NCBI GenBank assembly: GCA_024275485.1
Contig: JAJRZA010000067.1
Span: 45,954-109,953 of the forward strand
Length of the DNA: 64,000 nt
Reading direction: 5' to 3'
Source of the DNA: Candidatus Krumholzibacteriota bacterium
GTDB taxonomy: Bacteria > Krumholzibacteriota > Krumholzibacteriia > LZORAL124-64-63
The notes below the pieces were generated by a model, which did no database searches, was not told where the DNA came from, and saw only the letters and a program-made list of their open reading frames with translations. Within the stretch, counting starts at the first letter, position 1. Each line of letters starts with the position of its first letter. The translations under genes were made by a program, and so were the position numbers. Positions 50,391-59,612 of this stretch are shown piece after piece.

Positions 50391-50418
50391 TCAATAAATG
50401 GGATGTCCATTCCAAGAA

Positions 50419-52239
50419 CTATTCCACAGTAACAGCTTTGGCCAGATTCCGCGGCTGATCCACATCCTCACCACGAATAACCGCAATATGATATGCCAAC
50501 AACTGTAGAGGGATCACCGACAGTAACGGCGTCCATATGTTCATGGTCTTGGGAATGGTGATCACATGGTCACTGAGGTCCGCAATTTCGGTGTCCCCCT
50601 CGGTGACAATGCTGATGATCTTGCCGTCACGAGCCCGAACTTCCTGCACATTGCCCACAATCTTCCCGTAACTACCGTCCTTGGTGGCAATCACAACAAC
50701 GGGCATTTCCGGATCAATGAGCGCGATGGGACCGTGCTTCATTTCCGCCGCGGGATAACCCTCGGCATGAATGTAACTGATTTCCTTCAGCTTCAGCGCG
50801 CCTTCCAGGGCAATGGGGAAGTTCACCCCACGTCCGAGGTACAGACAATTGGAGTGCTTGGCGTAAACCTCGGCAATCCGCTTGATGTGATCCGATTGGT
50901 CTAGAACCTTCTGCACCAACTCGGGAAGTTTTTCCAACTCGTTCAGCATCTGCGTACCACGGTCGGCGCTCAAGATATTGCGCCTTCCCAGCAGGATGGT
51001 GAACAGGGCCAGAATCGTCACCTGGCTGGTAAAAGCCTTGGTCGAAGCCACCCCGATTTCGGGACCGGCGTGGATATAAACCCCACACTCGCTCTCCCGG
51101 GCAATGGTCGAGCCCACCACATTGGTGATGCCCATGATCTTGGCCCCCTTGCGCTTGGCTTCGCGCATGGCCTCAAGGGTGTCGATGGTCTCGCCGCTCT
51201 GACTCATCACCAGACACAAAGTTCCAGGCTCAATAATCGGCGAACGATAACGGAACTCGGAAGCATACTCCACTTCCACCGGAATGCGCGCATACTCTTC
51301 CAACAGGTATTCACCCACCAACCCCGCATGCCACGAGGTACCGCAGGCCAGAATCACGATCCGACGAATATTGCGCAGTTCCCAATCAGTAAGATGGATG
51401 CCACCGAGTTTCACATCACCGGCCTCAGCCAGAATGCGCCCGCGAAAACTGTCCTTGATGGTTTGGGGTTGCTCAAAAATTTCCTTGAGCATGAAGTGCT
51501 CGTAGCCACCCTTTTGAATGGCGTCCAGGTCCCAGGTAATCTCCTGGATTTCCTTGGTGACGGTTTCGTTGTCGATGTTGAAGGTGCGTACACCTTCGGG
51601 GGTCAGGGTGACCATGTCTCCGTCATCCAGATAGATAACCTGACGGGTTTGCCCCATGATGGCCGCCACATCGCTGGCCAGGTAGTTCGATCCTTCACCC
51701 ACACCAACGACCAGCGGGCTGCCCCGCCGAGCACCGACGATCAGGTCAGGATGATTCTTGTGGGTCACAGCGATGCCAAAAGCACCATCGACAACCTGCA
51801 GGGCCTGCTGCACCGCATGGACCAGATCATCCTTGTACAGTTCATCTATCAGGTGAACCAGCACCTCGGTATCGGTGTCCGATTGGAAGACATGACCCTG
51901 TTTGGCCAAGTTCACTTTCAAAACACCAAAGTTTTCAATGATGCCATTATGCACCAAGGCGACATCGCCGGAGGTGTGAGGGTGGGCGTTGACCGCATTG
52001 GGGGCACCATGAGTGGCCCACCGGGTGTGACCGATACCGCAGGTGCCGATCATGTCGCCCGCTTTGAGTTTGGCCTCCAGATTTCGGATCTTGCCCTGTT
52101 CTTTCACCACATGCTGCCCGTCGGGACGCACAATGGCCAGACCGGCGCTGTCATAGCCACGATATTCCAGACGTTTCAAACCCTCCAAAATAATATAGGC
52201 CGCGTCTTTCTTACCTGTAACTCCAACAATCCCACACAT
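50419..52239 (-). CDS. glmS: Glutamine--fructose-6-phosphate aminotransferase
   Basis: MCGIVGVTG, GIGHTRWATHG, LACGTSWHAGLVGEYLLE, C-terminal QPRNLAKAVTVE. Confidence 0.97.
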   Translation of the reverse strand: MCGIVGVTGKKDAAYIILEGLKRLEYRGYDSAGLAIVRPDGQHVVKEQGKIRNLEAKLKAGDMIGTCGIGHTRWATHGAPNAVNAHPHTSGDVALVHNGIIENFGVLKVNLAKQGHVFQSDTDTEVLVHLIDELYKDDLVHAVQQALQVVDGAFGIAVTHKNHPDLIVGARRGSPLVVGVGEGSNYLASDVAAIMGQTRQVIYLDDGDMVTLTPEGVRTFNIDNETVTKEIQEITWDLDAIQKGGYEHFMLKEIFEQPQTIKDSFRGRILAEAGDVKLGGIHLTDWELRNIRRIVILACGTSWHAGLVGEYLLEEYARIPVEVEYASEFRYRSPIIEPGTLCLVMSQSGETIDTLEAMREAKRKGAKIMGITNVVGSTIARESECGVYIHAGPEIGVASTKAFTSQVTILALFTILLGRRNILSADRGTQMLNELEKLPELVQKVLDQSDHIKRIAEVYAKHSNCLYLGRGVNFPIALEGALKLKEISYIHAEGYPAAEMKHGPIALIDPEMPVVVIATKDGSYGKIVGNVQEVRARDGKIISIVTEGDTEIADLSDHVITIPKTMNIWTPLLSVIPLQLLAYHIAVIRGEDVDQPRNLAKAVTVE

Positions 52240-52337
52240 ATCGATCCTCCTGAATATTTTTCGGATGTTTCCCTATCATCCTGAATATGATAACCATCCA
52301 CAGTGTCACCCGCATTCCAGGGTGCTTTTTTTGGCTG

Positions 52338-53672
52338 TCAAACAGTTGATTTGACTCTATTTATCAATTCGACAGCAGTGGCTTCGTCTTGAGCTTCGGC
52401 AATAATGCGCACCACCGGCTCAGTGTTGGAAGGTCGCACATGCACCCAAGCTCCCTCTGCCACCCATTTCAGGCCATCTCGCGAATCAATAACCCCGGGC
52501 CCGAGTTTCAGCAATACATCTTCCAGGGCCTTTCCGGAAGGTAAGTCTTCCGCCGCCACCTTGGTTTTGACCATGGAAACGGGAGGCAAATCGGCAACAA
52601 TATCTCCCAGGCTGCCACCGTGTTCGGCCACCGCCTGCAAGACCATGGCAATGCCCACCAAGGCATCGCGTCCCGCATGAATGGTCGGATAAATGACCCC
52701 GCCATTACCCTCTCCACCGAGGATACAATTCTCAGCCAAAATCGTCTCCACCACGTTGGCCTCACCCACCGGGGTACGATGCACCTTGCACCCATGTTTG
52801 GCGGCCACCACTTCTATCAGGCCGGTGGTTGAAAGATTGACGGCCATGTCCCCGGGCGTTTTTCCCAACAGGAAATCGGAGGCGATGACCAAAGTCATCT
52901 CTTCACTCAAAGCCACACCCCCGCCGTCGACCAGGGCCAGACGATCCACGTCCGGATCCACGGCAAAACCCATGTCCGCACCCTGGGCCACCACTTCGGC
53001 ACACAGATCCTTCAAATGAGCAGGTGTGGGTTCGGGATCATGGGGAAAATTACCAGACATCTCGCAAAAGAGCGGTGTGCAACGCACTCCCATGGCCTCC
53101 AGAAGGCGAGGCACGATGCTGCCTCCGGCACCTTCCACCGCATCGACCACTGCGTGCAGACCTCTACTGCGAATGCGATCCACATCCAACCAGTCCACCC
53201 CCATGATGGCGTTGAGGTGCTGCTGGTCGGCTCCCTGACGCTCCACCACATGGCCCAGTTTGTCCCAGGCCACATGCCCAGTGCCGTCTTCATGGCGCTG
53301 ACGAACTTCCCGATTGTGGGCCGCGGTCAGAAACAAACCATCGCCCTGCAAAAACTTCAGGGCATTCCATTGCTGGGGGTTGTGACTGGCAGTGATAATG
53401 ATGCCGCCAACGGCATTGCTTTCCTGAACGGCCACCTCAACGGTGGGCGTGGTAGTGATACCGATATCCCAAATTTCATGGCCGGTGGAAGCCAGAGCAG
53501 CAGCCACCGCGTCGAAGACCATGGGACCGCTGGGACGACTGTCACGTCCCACAACCACGGGGCCGGCGGGCAGCCAGGCACCATAGGCGGCGGCCCAGCG
53601 CGATACCGTCACCGCATCGAGGCCGTCACCGATCACACCACGAATACCGGAAATGCTTATACGAAGAGGCAA
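52338..53672 (-). CDS. glmM: Phosphoglucosamine mutase-like phosphohexomutase
   Basis: ISGIRGVIGDGL, GIIITASHNPQQWNALKF, DPDVDRLALVD, GGEGNGGVIYP; adjacent to glmS. Confidence 0.88.
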   Translation of the reverse strand: MPLRISISGIRGVIGDGLDAVTVSRWAAAYGAWLPAGPVVVGRDSRPSGPMVFDAVAAALASTGHEIWDIGITTTPTVEVAVQESNAVGGIIITASHNPQQWNALKFLQGDGLFLTAAHNREVRQRHEDGTGHVAWDKLGHVVERQGADQQHLNAIMGVDWLDVDRIRSRGLHAVVDAVEGAGGSIVPRLLEAMGVRCTPLFCEMSGNFPHDPEPTPAHLKDLCAEVVAQGADMGFAVDPDVDRLALVDGGGVALSEEMTLVIASDFLLGKTPGDMAVNLSTTGLIEVVAAKHGCKVHRTPVGEANVVETILAENCILGGEGNGGVIYPTIHAGRDALVGIAMVLQAVAEHGGSLGDIVADLPPVSMVKTKVAAEDLPSGKALEDVLLKLGPGVIDSRDGLKWVAEGAWVHVRPSNTEPVVRIIAEAQDEATAVELINRVKSTV

Positions 53673-53762
53673 AAGAGTTCCTCCTGGAACCGCCGACTTG
53701 GGTCGGCATGACGAGAAGATGTCTTCGGGATACTACCAACGGGGAGCCCGGTGCACAAAGAA

Positions 53763-53787
53763 TAAAAAAACCCGCCAAAAGGCAGGC
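53763..53787 (-). terminator. Rho-independent terminator after tRNA-Thr
   Basis: GCCTGCC-TTTT-GGCGGG-TTTTTTT on the minus strand. Confidence 0.85.
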
Positions 53788-53812
53788 TTTAAATTTTCAT
53801 TCGAAAAAAAGC

Positions 53813-53888
53813 TGGAGCTGGTGTGCGGAATCGAACCGCAGACCTTCTCATTACGAGTGAGATGCTCTACCAACTGAGCTACACCAGC
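53813..53888 (-). tRNA. tRNA-Thr (anticodon CGU)
   Basis: GCTGGTGTAGCTCAGTTGGTAGAGCATCTCACTCGTAATGAGAAGGTCTGCGGTTCGATTCCGCACACCAGCTCCA. Confidence 0.93.
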
Positions 53889-53902
53889 CCGCAGATCCTC
53901 AA

Positions 53903-53995
53903 GGCCGATCTTCCGGAATGCATTCACTAGTCCCCACGGCCGATCTTCCAGAATGCATACCCAAGGCCTCACGGCCGATCTTCCGAAGGAAGATT
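53903..53995. repeat. Degenerate 35-bp tandem repeat, about 2.6 copies
   Basis: GGCCGATCTTCC(G/A)GAATGCAT begins at 53903 and 53938; third partial copy at 53973. Confidence 0.85.
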
Positions 53996-54010
53996 TTCTG
54001 AATGATCTAG

Positions 54011-54086
54011 TGGTGCCTGGGGGCGGAATCGAACCACCGACACCATGATTTTCAGTCATGTGCTCTACCAACTGAGCTACCCAGGC
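54011..54086 (-). tRNA. tRNA-Phe (anticodon GAA)
   Basis: GCCTGGGTAGCTCAGTTGGTAGAGCACATGACTGAAAATCATGGTGTCGGTGGTTCGATTCCGCCCCCAGGCACCA. Confidence 0.93.
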
Positions 54087-54195
54087 ACCAAAATGTTCCG
54101 GCCTGCGACCGGGAGCGAGAATAAAACACAAACGAGAGAGGAAAGTCAAGGCGCGGACGTGATTTTCCGTCCGCGCCGTCATGTGGTTGGTCAGG

Positions 54196-54600
54196 TCAGT
54201 GGGTATGCGTTCCTGTCAGTTGTTTGATGGCGCTGATCACCTCGTCCAATTCGAACGGTTTGTACATGCAGGCATCGGCCCTCGACCAGGTGGAGATAAA
54301 GCGTTCGCGCTCCCGGGATTCCACCTTGCGGGCAGTCAACAGCATGATGGGGAAGGACATTGCTTCAGGATCATTGTCCATCCACTCCTTCAACATGCGA
54401 CTGACCTCATAGCCGTTGCAGCCGGGAAGCATGACGTCCAGGATCATGAAGTCCGGCGGCTGACGTTTGGCCTTCTCCAACCCTTCAAGCCCATCAATGG
54501 CTGTGGATATCTCAAAACCACGTCGGCCCAGACTGTATTCCAGGGTTTCCAGAATATCGGGCTCATCGTCCACTACCAGAATCTTGATTTTTCGATCCAT
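54196..54600 (-). CDS. Stand-alone response regulator receiver
   Basis: KILVVDDEPDILETL, FMILDVMLPGCNGYEV, MLLTARK, YKPFELDEVI. Confidence 0.93.
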   Translation of the reverse strand: MDRKIKILVVDDEPDILETLEYSLGRRGFEISTAIDGLEGLEKAKRQPPDFMILDVMLPGCNGYEVSRMLKEWMDNDPEAMSFPIMLLTARKVESRERERFISTWSRADACMYKPFELDEVISAIKQLTGTHTH

Positions 54601-54671
54601 TCGTCTTCCTCCGGTGCTCTCGGCACGGGGTTTTTGGTTCTGTCCATAGCATCGGCAACTATTTCAATCCA

Positions 54672-55775
54672 TTAACCTGTTTTTGGCTTGTCCTGTGGCT
54701 CCATCCAGCGTGGCAGATCAATGCGCACCTTGGTTCCCAGCCCTGGTTTGCTTTCCAGCTTCATTCCACCGCCCATCGCCTGGACCAATCCCTGGGTTAT
54801 GTGCAACCCCAAACCTGAGCCGACAGCTTTGCAATGGTTCTCGTCATGGACTCGCTTGAACGGTTCAAACACCTGTGACAGGGCTTTTTGGTCCATTCCC
54901 GGGCCGGTGTCCGTGACTATGATGTAGAACTCATCCCCGCCCGCACTTTCTCCAATGCAAACCTCGACCCGTCCCCCTGAGGGAGTAAATTTGATGGCAT
55001 TGCCCACCACGTTTGAGACCATCTGCACCATTTTGTCCTGATCCACCCTGGCGGAAAGGGAGGCAGGCAGGTTTTCGGCCACAAAAATCAAACCAGCCAT
55101 ACGTGCCGACTCGGCGTGCAATTCAAGAGCCTCGCCCAGGACCGGGGCCAAGTCACCCTCCACCAGTTTAAATACCAGGTTGCCGGCCGCAGCCCGGGAA
55201 GTATCCAACAGATCCCCCACCAAACGATCCAGGCGCTCAATGTTGCGCATGGTCATGCCCAGGAAGTGCTCCTGATCTTCATTCAGGACACCGGATTCTC
55301 CGGTTCGCACCAGATTTAGGCTGCTTTTCATGGAGGTAAGGGGAGTACGCAGTTCGTGGTAGAGGGTGCTGACGGTTTCAGCCAGGCTTTCGCTCCGGGG
55401 TTCAGCTGTGGACGTCCTGCGCAAAGTCAAGACCCGGTGTCCTCCAAGGGTCACCTCTGGCCCAATCGTGATTTCAATTTTAGGACACCCATCCTGAGCA
55501 CCGGACACCACATCCCGCCATGTTCCATTGGCTGCCAAGCGGACCATGGCTCCTGTCAACCAGCGTTGCCACAACTGTGGGGAAGTGCCTACGGTTTCGC
55601 ACAATAGATCTTCACAGGCTGGATTTGGCAAGATAGGTTCATCAGCAGCGTAGACGGCCAGAGCCACCGGTGCAGAGAGGAAAATTTTCCGGAAAAGATC
55701 CGGAATATTTTTCCTTCCCAGAGTTTCGAGAATAGACAACTCTGAGTCAATTCCTTGTGTTCCAACCACTTGCAT
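54672..55775 (-). CDS. Sensor histidine kinase
   Basis: ETVSTLYHELRTPLTSMKSSL H-box; NVVGNAIKFTP N-box; VTDTGPGMD; GSGLGLHITQGLVQAMGG. Confidence 0.93.
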   Translation of the reverse strand: MQVVGTQGIDSELSILETLGRKNIPDLFRKIFLSAPVALAVYAADEPILPNPACEDLLCETVGTSPQLWQRWLTGAMVRLAANGTWRDVVSGAQDGCPKIEITIGPEVTLGGHRVLTLRRTSTAEPRSESLAETVSTLYHELRTPLTSMKSSLNLVRTGESGVLNEDQEHFLGMTMRNIERLDRLVGDLLDTSRAAAGNLVFKLVEGDLAPVLGEALELHAESARMAGLIFVAENLPASLSARVDQDKMVQMVSNVVGNAIKFTPSGGRVEVCIGESAGGDEFYIIVTDTGPGMDQKALSQVFEPFKRVHDENHCKAVGSGLGLHITQGLVQAMGGGMKLESKPGLGTKVRIDLPRWMEPQDKPKTG

Positions 55776-55846
55776 CTCACCACCTCTTTATTCAATTCCA
55801 TCAGAGGGAGAAACTGCAAAGGGTATGCCAAGGGGGTTTTGGATTT

Positions 55847-58621
55847 TCAGCCAAGAATTTTCTTCAAATATCGTCCGGTTAAGGATTTTTCAACATTGGC
55901 CACCTGTTCAGGTGTGCCCTGGGCCACAACACGCCCTCCATGTTTTCCTCCACCAGGCCCTAAATCGATAACCCAATCCGACTGGGCAATCAGATCCAGG
56001 TTGTGCTCAATGACCAATACGGAGTGTTTTCTCTCCACCAACTCGTGCAAAACCTTGACCAAAGCCCGCACATCTTCGGCGTGCAAACCCGTGGTGGGCT
56101 CGTCCAGAAGGTAGAGATTGTTTTTTCCAGACGGCATGGCCAGCTCCCGGGCCACCTTGAGTCGTTGGCTCTCACCACCACTGAGCGTTGGTGCCGGTTG
56201 CCCCAGGGTTAGATAACCCAAGCCGACTTTCTTCAATAGCCAAAGACGCTGGCTGATGGAGTTCACATCCCCAAAGAACTTCAGGGACTGTTCCACCGTC
56301 ATGTCCAACACCTGGGCCACGTTCAATCCCTTGTAGCGAATTTTGAGGGTGCTGGCGTTGAAACGTTTCCCACGGCAATCTTCACAGGGTACAGTGATGT
56401 CTGCCATGAACTGCATCTCCACCCGGTGGTAGCCCATGCCTTGGCAGGAGGTGCAACGACCACCGGCGGTGTTGAAGCTGAAACGACCGGTGCTGTAGCC
56501 TTTGGCCACGGCTTCCCTCGTGCCGGCAAAAAGTTCGCGGATGGGACCCAGAATCTGCAAATAGGTGGCCGGATTGGAGCGACTGGTTTTGCCGATGGGC
56601 GTTTGATCCACCTGGATCACCTTGTCCACACCATGGGAGCCTTGAATGGAAGAAAAGGGAAAGGCTCTCCCGTTACCACCTACCACGCGGGTTGTCAAAC
56701 CATCAAAGAGGCAACCATTCATCAGACTGCTTTTGCCCGAGCCCGAAATTCCCGTCAGAGCTACAAAACGATGAAGGGGAATGCGCACATCGATATCCCG
56801 CAGATTGTGCAAACGCGCGCTCTTGACCACCAGCCACTGGTTTGTCCTGATCTCCCGAATGCCGGATTTTAGATGTGGAACCTCGCCGCGCATGTACTTG
56901 GCGGTGACCGTCTCCCCTGTGGCGATCAACTTTTCCAAGGGGCCCTGGTAAACCACATGACCACCGTTGCTGCCGGCACCGGGTCCCATCTCCACAAAAT
57001 GATCGGCAGCTCTCAGCACCGCCAAATCGTGTTCCACCACCACCACCGTATTTCCCCCTGCCACCAAATCGTGCAGGGTGGCGATGAGACGGTCCACATC
57101 GCCGGCGTGCAACCCGCAGGTGGGCTCGTCCAGCACATAAAGCGTATCGACAAGGCGAGCGCCCAGGGCGTTGGCCAGGTGAATGCGCTGGGCTTCTCCA
57201 CCGGAAAGGGTTCGTGTCAATCGGTCCAGAGTCAGGTATCCGAGCCCGACCCGGTTCAGAAAAGTCAACCGGTTGATCACGTCTTCGCGCACTTCACCCG
57301 CAGCTGCGATGGCGGTCTGGCTCATGCGGATGCCGTTGATTTTAACCAGGGCGTCCTCCACGGAAACAGACCCGATCTGCCCCAGGTGCATGCCCTGAAC
57401 CTTCACCGCCAGGGCTTCTGGCCGCAATCGACTGCCACTGCACGCCCGGCACAGCGTATCGCCCATAAAACGACGTGTAAAAAACCTGTGGTGCCCGCGT
57501 TTCATCTCCTTGCGCATCTTGATCAAATAGGGAATCACACCGGCGTAACCCTTGTCTCCGCCTTCGAGAACCCGAAGCTGCTGTTTGCGTCTCAGTTTGG
57601 CAAAAGCAACATCGGTGGGGATCTTCTGTCGCCCGCAAAAACGCAGCAAAGCAGTGAACTGGCGGCTGAAACTCTCGGTCTTCCAGGGTTTGACGGCCCC
57701 TTCGCGCAGGGTCAGGTCGGGGTCGGGAATGATTCTATCTTCGTCGAATTCCAGTTTGTTGCCAAAGCCCTTGCATGCCGCGCAGGCTCCTTCAGGAGAG
57801 TTGAAGGAGAACAATCGGGGTGTCGGTTCGGGAAAAACCCGGCTGCAGGTGTTGCACCGCAAATCGCTGGAATATTCCTCGCGCCATGAGCCGTCCGCAA
57901 GACGCACCACGGCCCAGCCGTTGGCTTGCTCCAGGGCCAGTTCCACCGCTTCGATGAAACGGGAACGCGACTTGGACACCAACTTGAGGCGATCCACCAC
58001 CACATCAATGGTATCGGCAGAAGTGGGCAGAGGGCGCATTTCCAGCTCGGGGTCATCCAGCCTGATTGTCTCACCGTTGAGAACTGCACGCTGGAAACCC
58101 TGGGCCAGCAAAGGCTCCCACCAGCCGATGGCCGCTGTCTCGCCCGAGACAACCTGTGGGAAGCAAACCATCAACAGGGTTGCTTCTACCTGTTCCTTGC
58201 GCACGGCACGCCAAATGCTCCCCGGAGTTTCTTTTTCCACCTTCTGTTCACAATCAGGGCAAACAATCTTTCCCACCCGGGCCCAAAAAACGCGCAAATA
58301 GTCGTTGATTTCAGTGACGGTCCCCACGGTGCTGCGCCCGCTGGTCACTGCGTTGCGCTGTTGGATGGCGATGGCCGGGCTGATGCCGTCGATCCAGTCC
58401 ACATCCGGTTTGGGCAGACGGGCAAGGAACTGCCTTGCGTAGGTGCTCAGCGACTCCACATAGCAGCGCTGGCCCTCGGCGTAGAGGGTATCGAAAACCA
58501 GGGAAGACTTCCCTGAACCGGAAAGGCCGGAAACGGCGGTCATGGTGCCCCTGGGAAAATCGACGTTCACGTCTTGCAGATTGTGCTGGCGCGCGCCTTT
58601 GATGCGGATCCACTCGGTCAA
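55847..58621 (-). CDS. uvrA: UvrA-family excinuclease ATPase
   Basis: VSGLSGSGKSSLVFDTLYAEGQRCYVESLSTYARQFL, two ABC signatures (TLSGGEAQRI, TLSGGESQRL), zinc-finger CxxC pairs. Confidence 0.94.
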   Translation of the reverse strand: MTEWIRIKGARQHNLQDVNVDFPRGTMTAVSGLSGSGKSSLVFDTLYAEGQRCYVESLSTYARQFLARLPKPDVDWIDGISPAIAIQQRNAVTSGRSTVGTVTEINDYLRVFWARVGKIVCPDCEQKVEKETPGSIWRAVRKEQVEATLLMVCFPQVVSGETAAIGWWEPLLAQGFQRAVLNGETIRLDDPELEMRPLPTSADTIDVVVDRLKLVSKSRSRFIEAVELALEQANGWAVVRLADGSWREEYSSDLRCNTCSRVFPEPTPRLFSFNSPEGACAACKGFGNKLEFDEDRIIPDPDLTLREGAVKPWKTESFSRQFTALLRFCGRQKIPTDVAFAKLRRKQQLRVLEGGDKGYAGVIPYLIKMRKEMKRGHHRFFTRRFMGDTLCRACSGSRLRPEALAVKVQGMHLGQIGSVSVEDALVKINGIRMSQTAIAAAGEVREDVINRLTFLNRVGLGYLTLDRLTRTLSGGEAQRIHLANALGARLVDTLYVLDEPTCGLHAGDVDRLIATLHDLVAGGNTVVVVEHDLAVLRAADHFVEMGPGAGSNGGHVVYQGPLEKLIATGETVTAKYMRGEVPHLKSGIREIRTNQWLVVKSARLHNLRDIDVRIPLHRFVALTGISGSGKSSLMNGCLFDGLTTRVVGGNGRAFPFSSIQGSHGVDKVIQVDQTPIGKTSRSNPATYLQILGPIRELFAGTREAVAKGYSTGRFSFNTAGGRCTSCQGMGYHRVEMQFMADITVPCEDCRGKRFNASTLKIRYKGLNVAQVLDMTVEQSLKFFGDVNSISQRLWLLKKVGLGYLTLGQPAPTLSGGESQRLKVARELAMPSGKNNLYLLDEPTTGLHAEDVRALVKVLHELVERKHSVLVIEHNLDLIAQSDWVIDLGPGGGKHGGRVVAQGTPEQVANVEKSLTGRYLKKILG

Positions 58622-58766
58622 AACTTACCTCGGATGGCCAAAATCCCTTAGTCGATCAAAAATGATTGGGTGCGAATCGATCAAATACGATAACAGAGGT
58701 TTGCCCTAACGCCAATCTGAATTAGTTTCAAGGCATGATTCATCCCTGCCAACTGAAAGGCAAAAC

Positions 58767-59564
58767 ATGTCCGAAGAGTTCAAGAACCTGCTCACAACCA
58801 TCGATACGCTGCGAAACCCCGGCGGCTGTCCCTGGGATCGCAAACAAACCCTCCTGAACGCCGCGCGATACCTCATGGACGAAGCCGGGGAATTGGTGGA
58901 GTCGGCACTCCAGGGTGACGCCGAAGGCTGCGAAGAAGAGTTGGCCGACCTGCTTTTCATGACCAGCTTCTGCACCCGCATCCTCAGTGAGACCCGGCCA
59001 GTGGACATGCACGACATCGCCCGCATCGGCAATCAAAAACTCATCCGTCGGCACCCCCATGTTTTTGGCGGGGCCGATGCCAAAGACACCAGCGAGAGTC
59101 AGGAGCGCTGGAATGCCATCAAGGCCGAAGAAAAGCGGGCCAAAGGCCTCGACCCGGACAGGGAATCGACCCTCAAGGATATGCCGGCCAGCACCGCGCC
59201 TTTGCATCAGGCCTACAACTATCAAAAGGACGCCGTGGGCGTGGGATTCGACTGGCCGAACATCACCGGAGCGTGGGAAAAGCTTAGTGAAGAGCAGGCG
59301 GAATTCGAGGAAGCCATCTCCAGGGACGACCGCGAGGCCATGGAGCACGAGCTCGGAGATGTTCTCTTCTCGGTTGTGAATGTGGCCCGCTGGTTGAAGA
59401 TCCAGCCGGACATGGCGCTGCGCCGGGCCAACAACCGCTTTCGCTCGCGCTTTCATCTGGTGGAAGAGGAGTTTCAGAAGGAGGGCAGGAAAATGAAAGA
59501 CGCCCCCATTGAAGAACTGGAGGCATCCTGGCAGCGGGCCAAAAAGAAATTGGCCAAGGGGTAA
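58767..59564 (+). CDS. mazG: Nucleoside triphosphate pyrophosphohydrolase MazG
   Basis: LRNPGGCPWDRKQTLLNAARYLMDEAGELVESAL...EELADLLF...VGFDWPNITGAWEKLSEEQAEFEEAI...ELGDVLFSVVNVARWL. Confidence 0.95.
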   Translation: MSEEFKNLLTTIDTLRNPGGCPWDRKQTLLNAARYLMDEAGELVESALQGDAEGCEEELADLLFMTSFCTRILSETRPVDMHDIARIGNQKLIRRHPHVFGGADAKDTSESQERWNAIKAEEKRAKGLDPDRESTLKDMPASTAPLHQAYNYQKDAVGVGFDWPNITGAWEKLSEEQAEFEEAISRDDREAMEHELGDVLFSVVNVARWLKIQPDMALRRANNRFRSRFHLVEEEFQKEGRKMKDAPIEELEASWQRAKKKLAKG

Positions 59565-59612
59565 TAATTTTAGGTTGTATCTGAGTTGGCAACAAGGTCG
59601 GCAATCCTGACC

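Noticed and set aside
52240-52337. glmS ribozyme
   Set aside because: Leader lacks the recognisable glmS ribozyme core and is short.
53903-53995. Possible CRISPR or mobile-element end from the 35-bp repeats
   Set aside because: Only about 2.6 degenerate head-to-tail copies without spacers, no transposase and no target duplication.
53733-54182. 149-aa minus ORF with GAWVAQLVEH...GVGGSIPPPGT
   Set aside because: Classic spurious translation through tRNA-Phe and tRNA-Thr genes.
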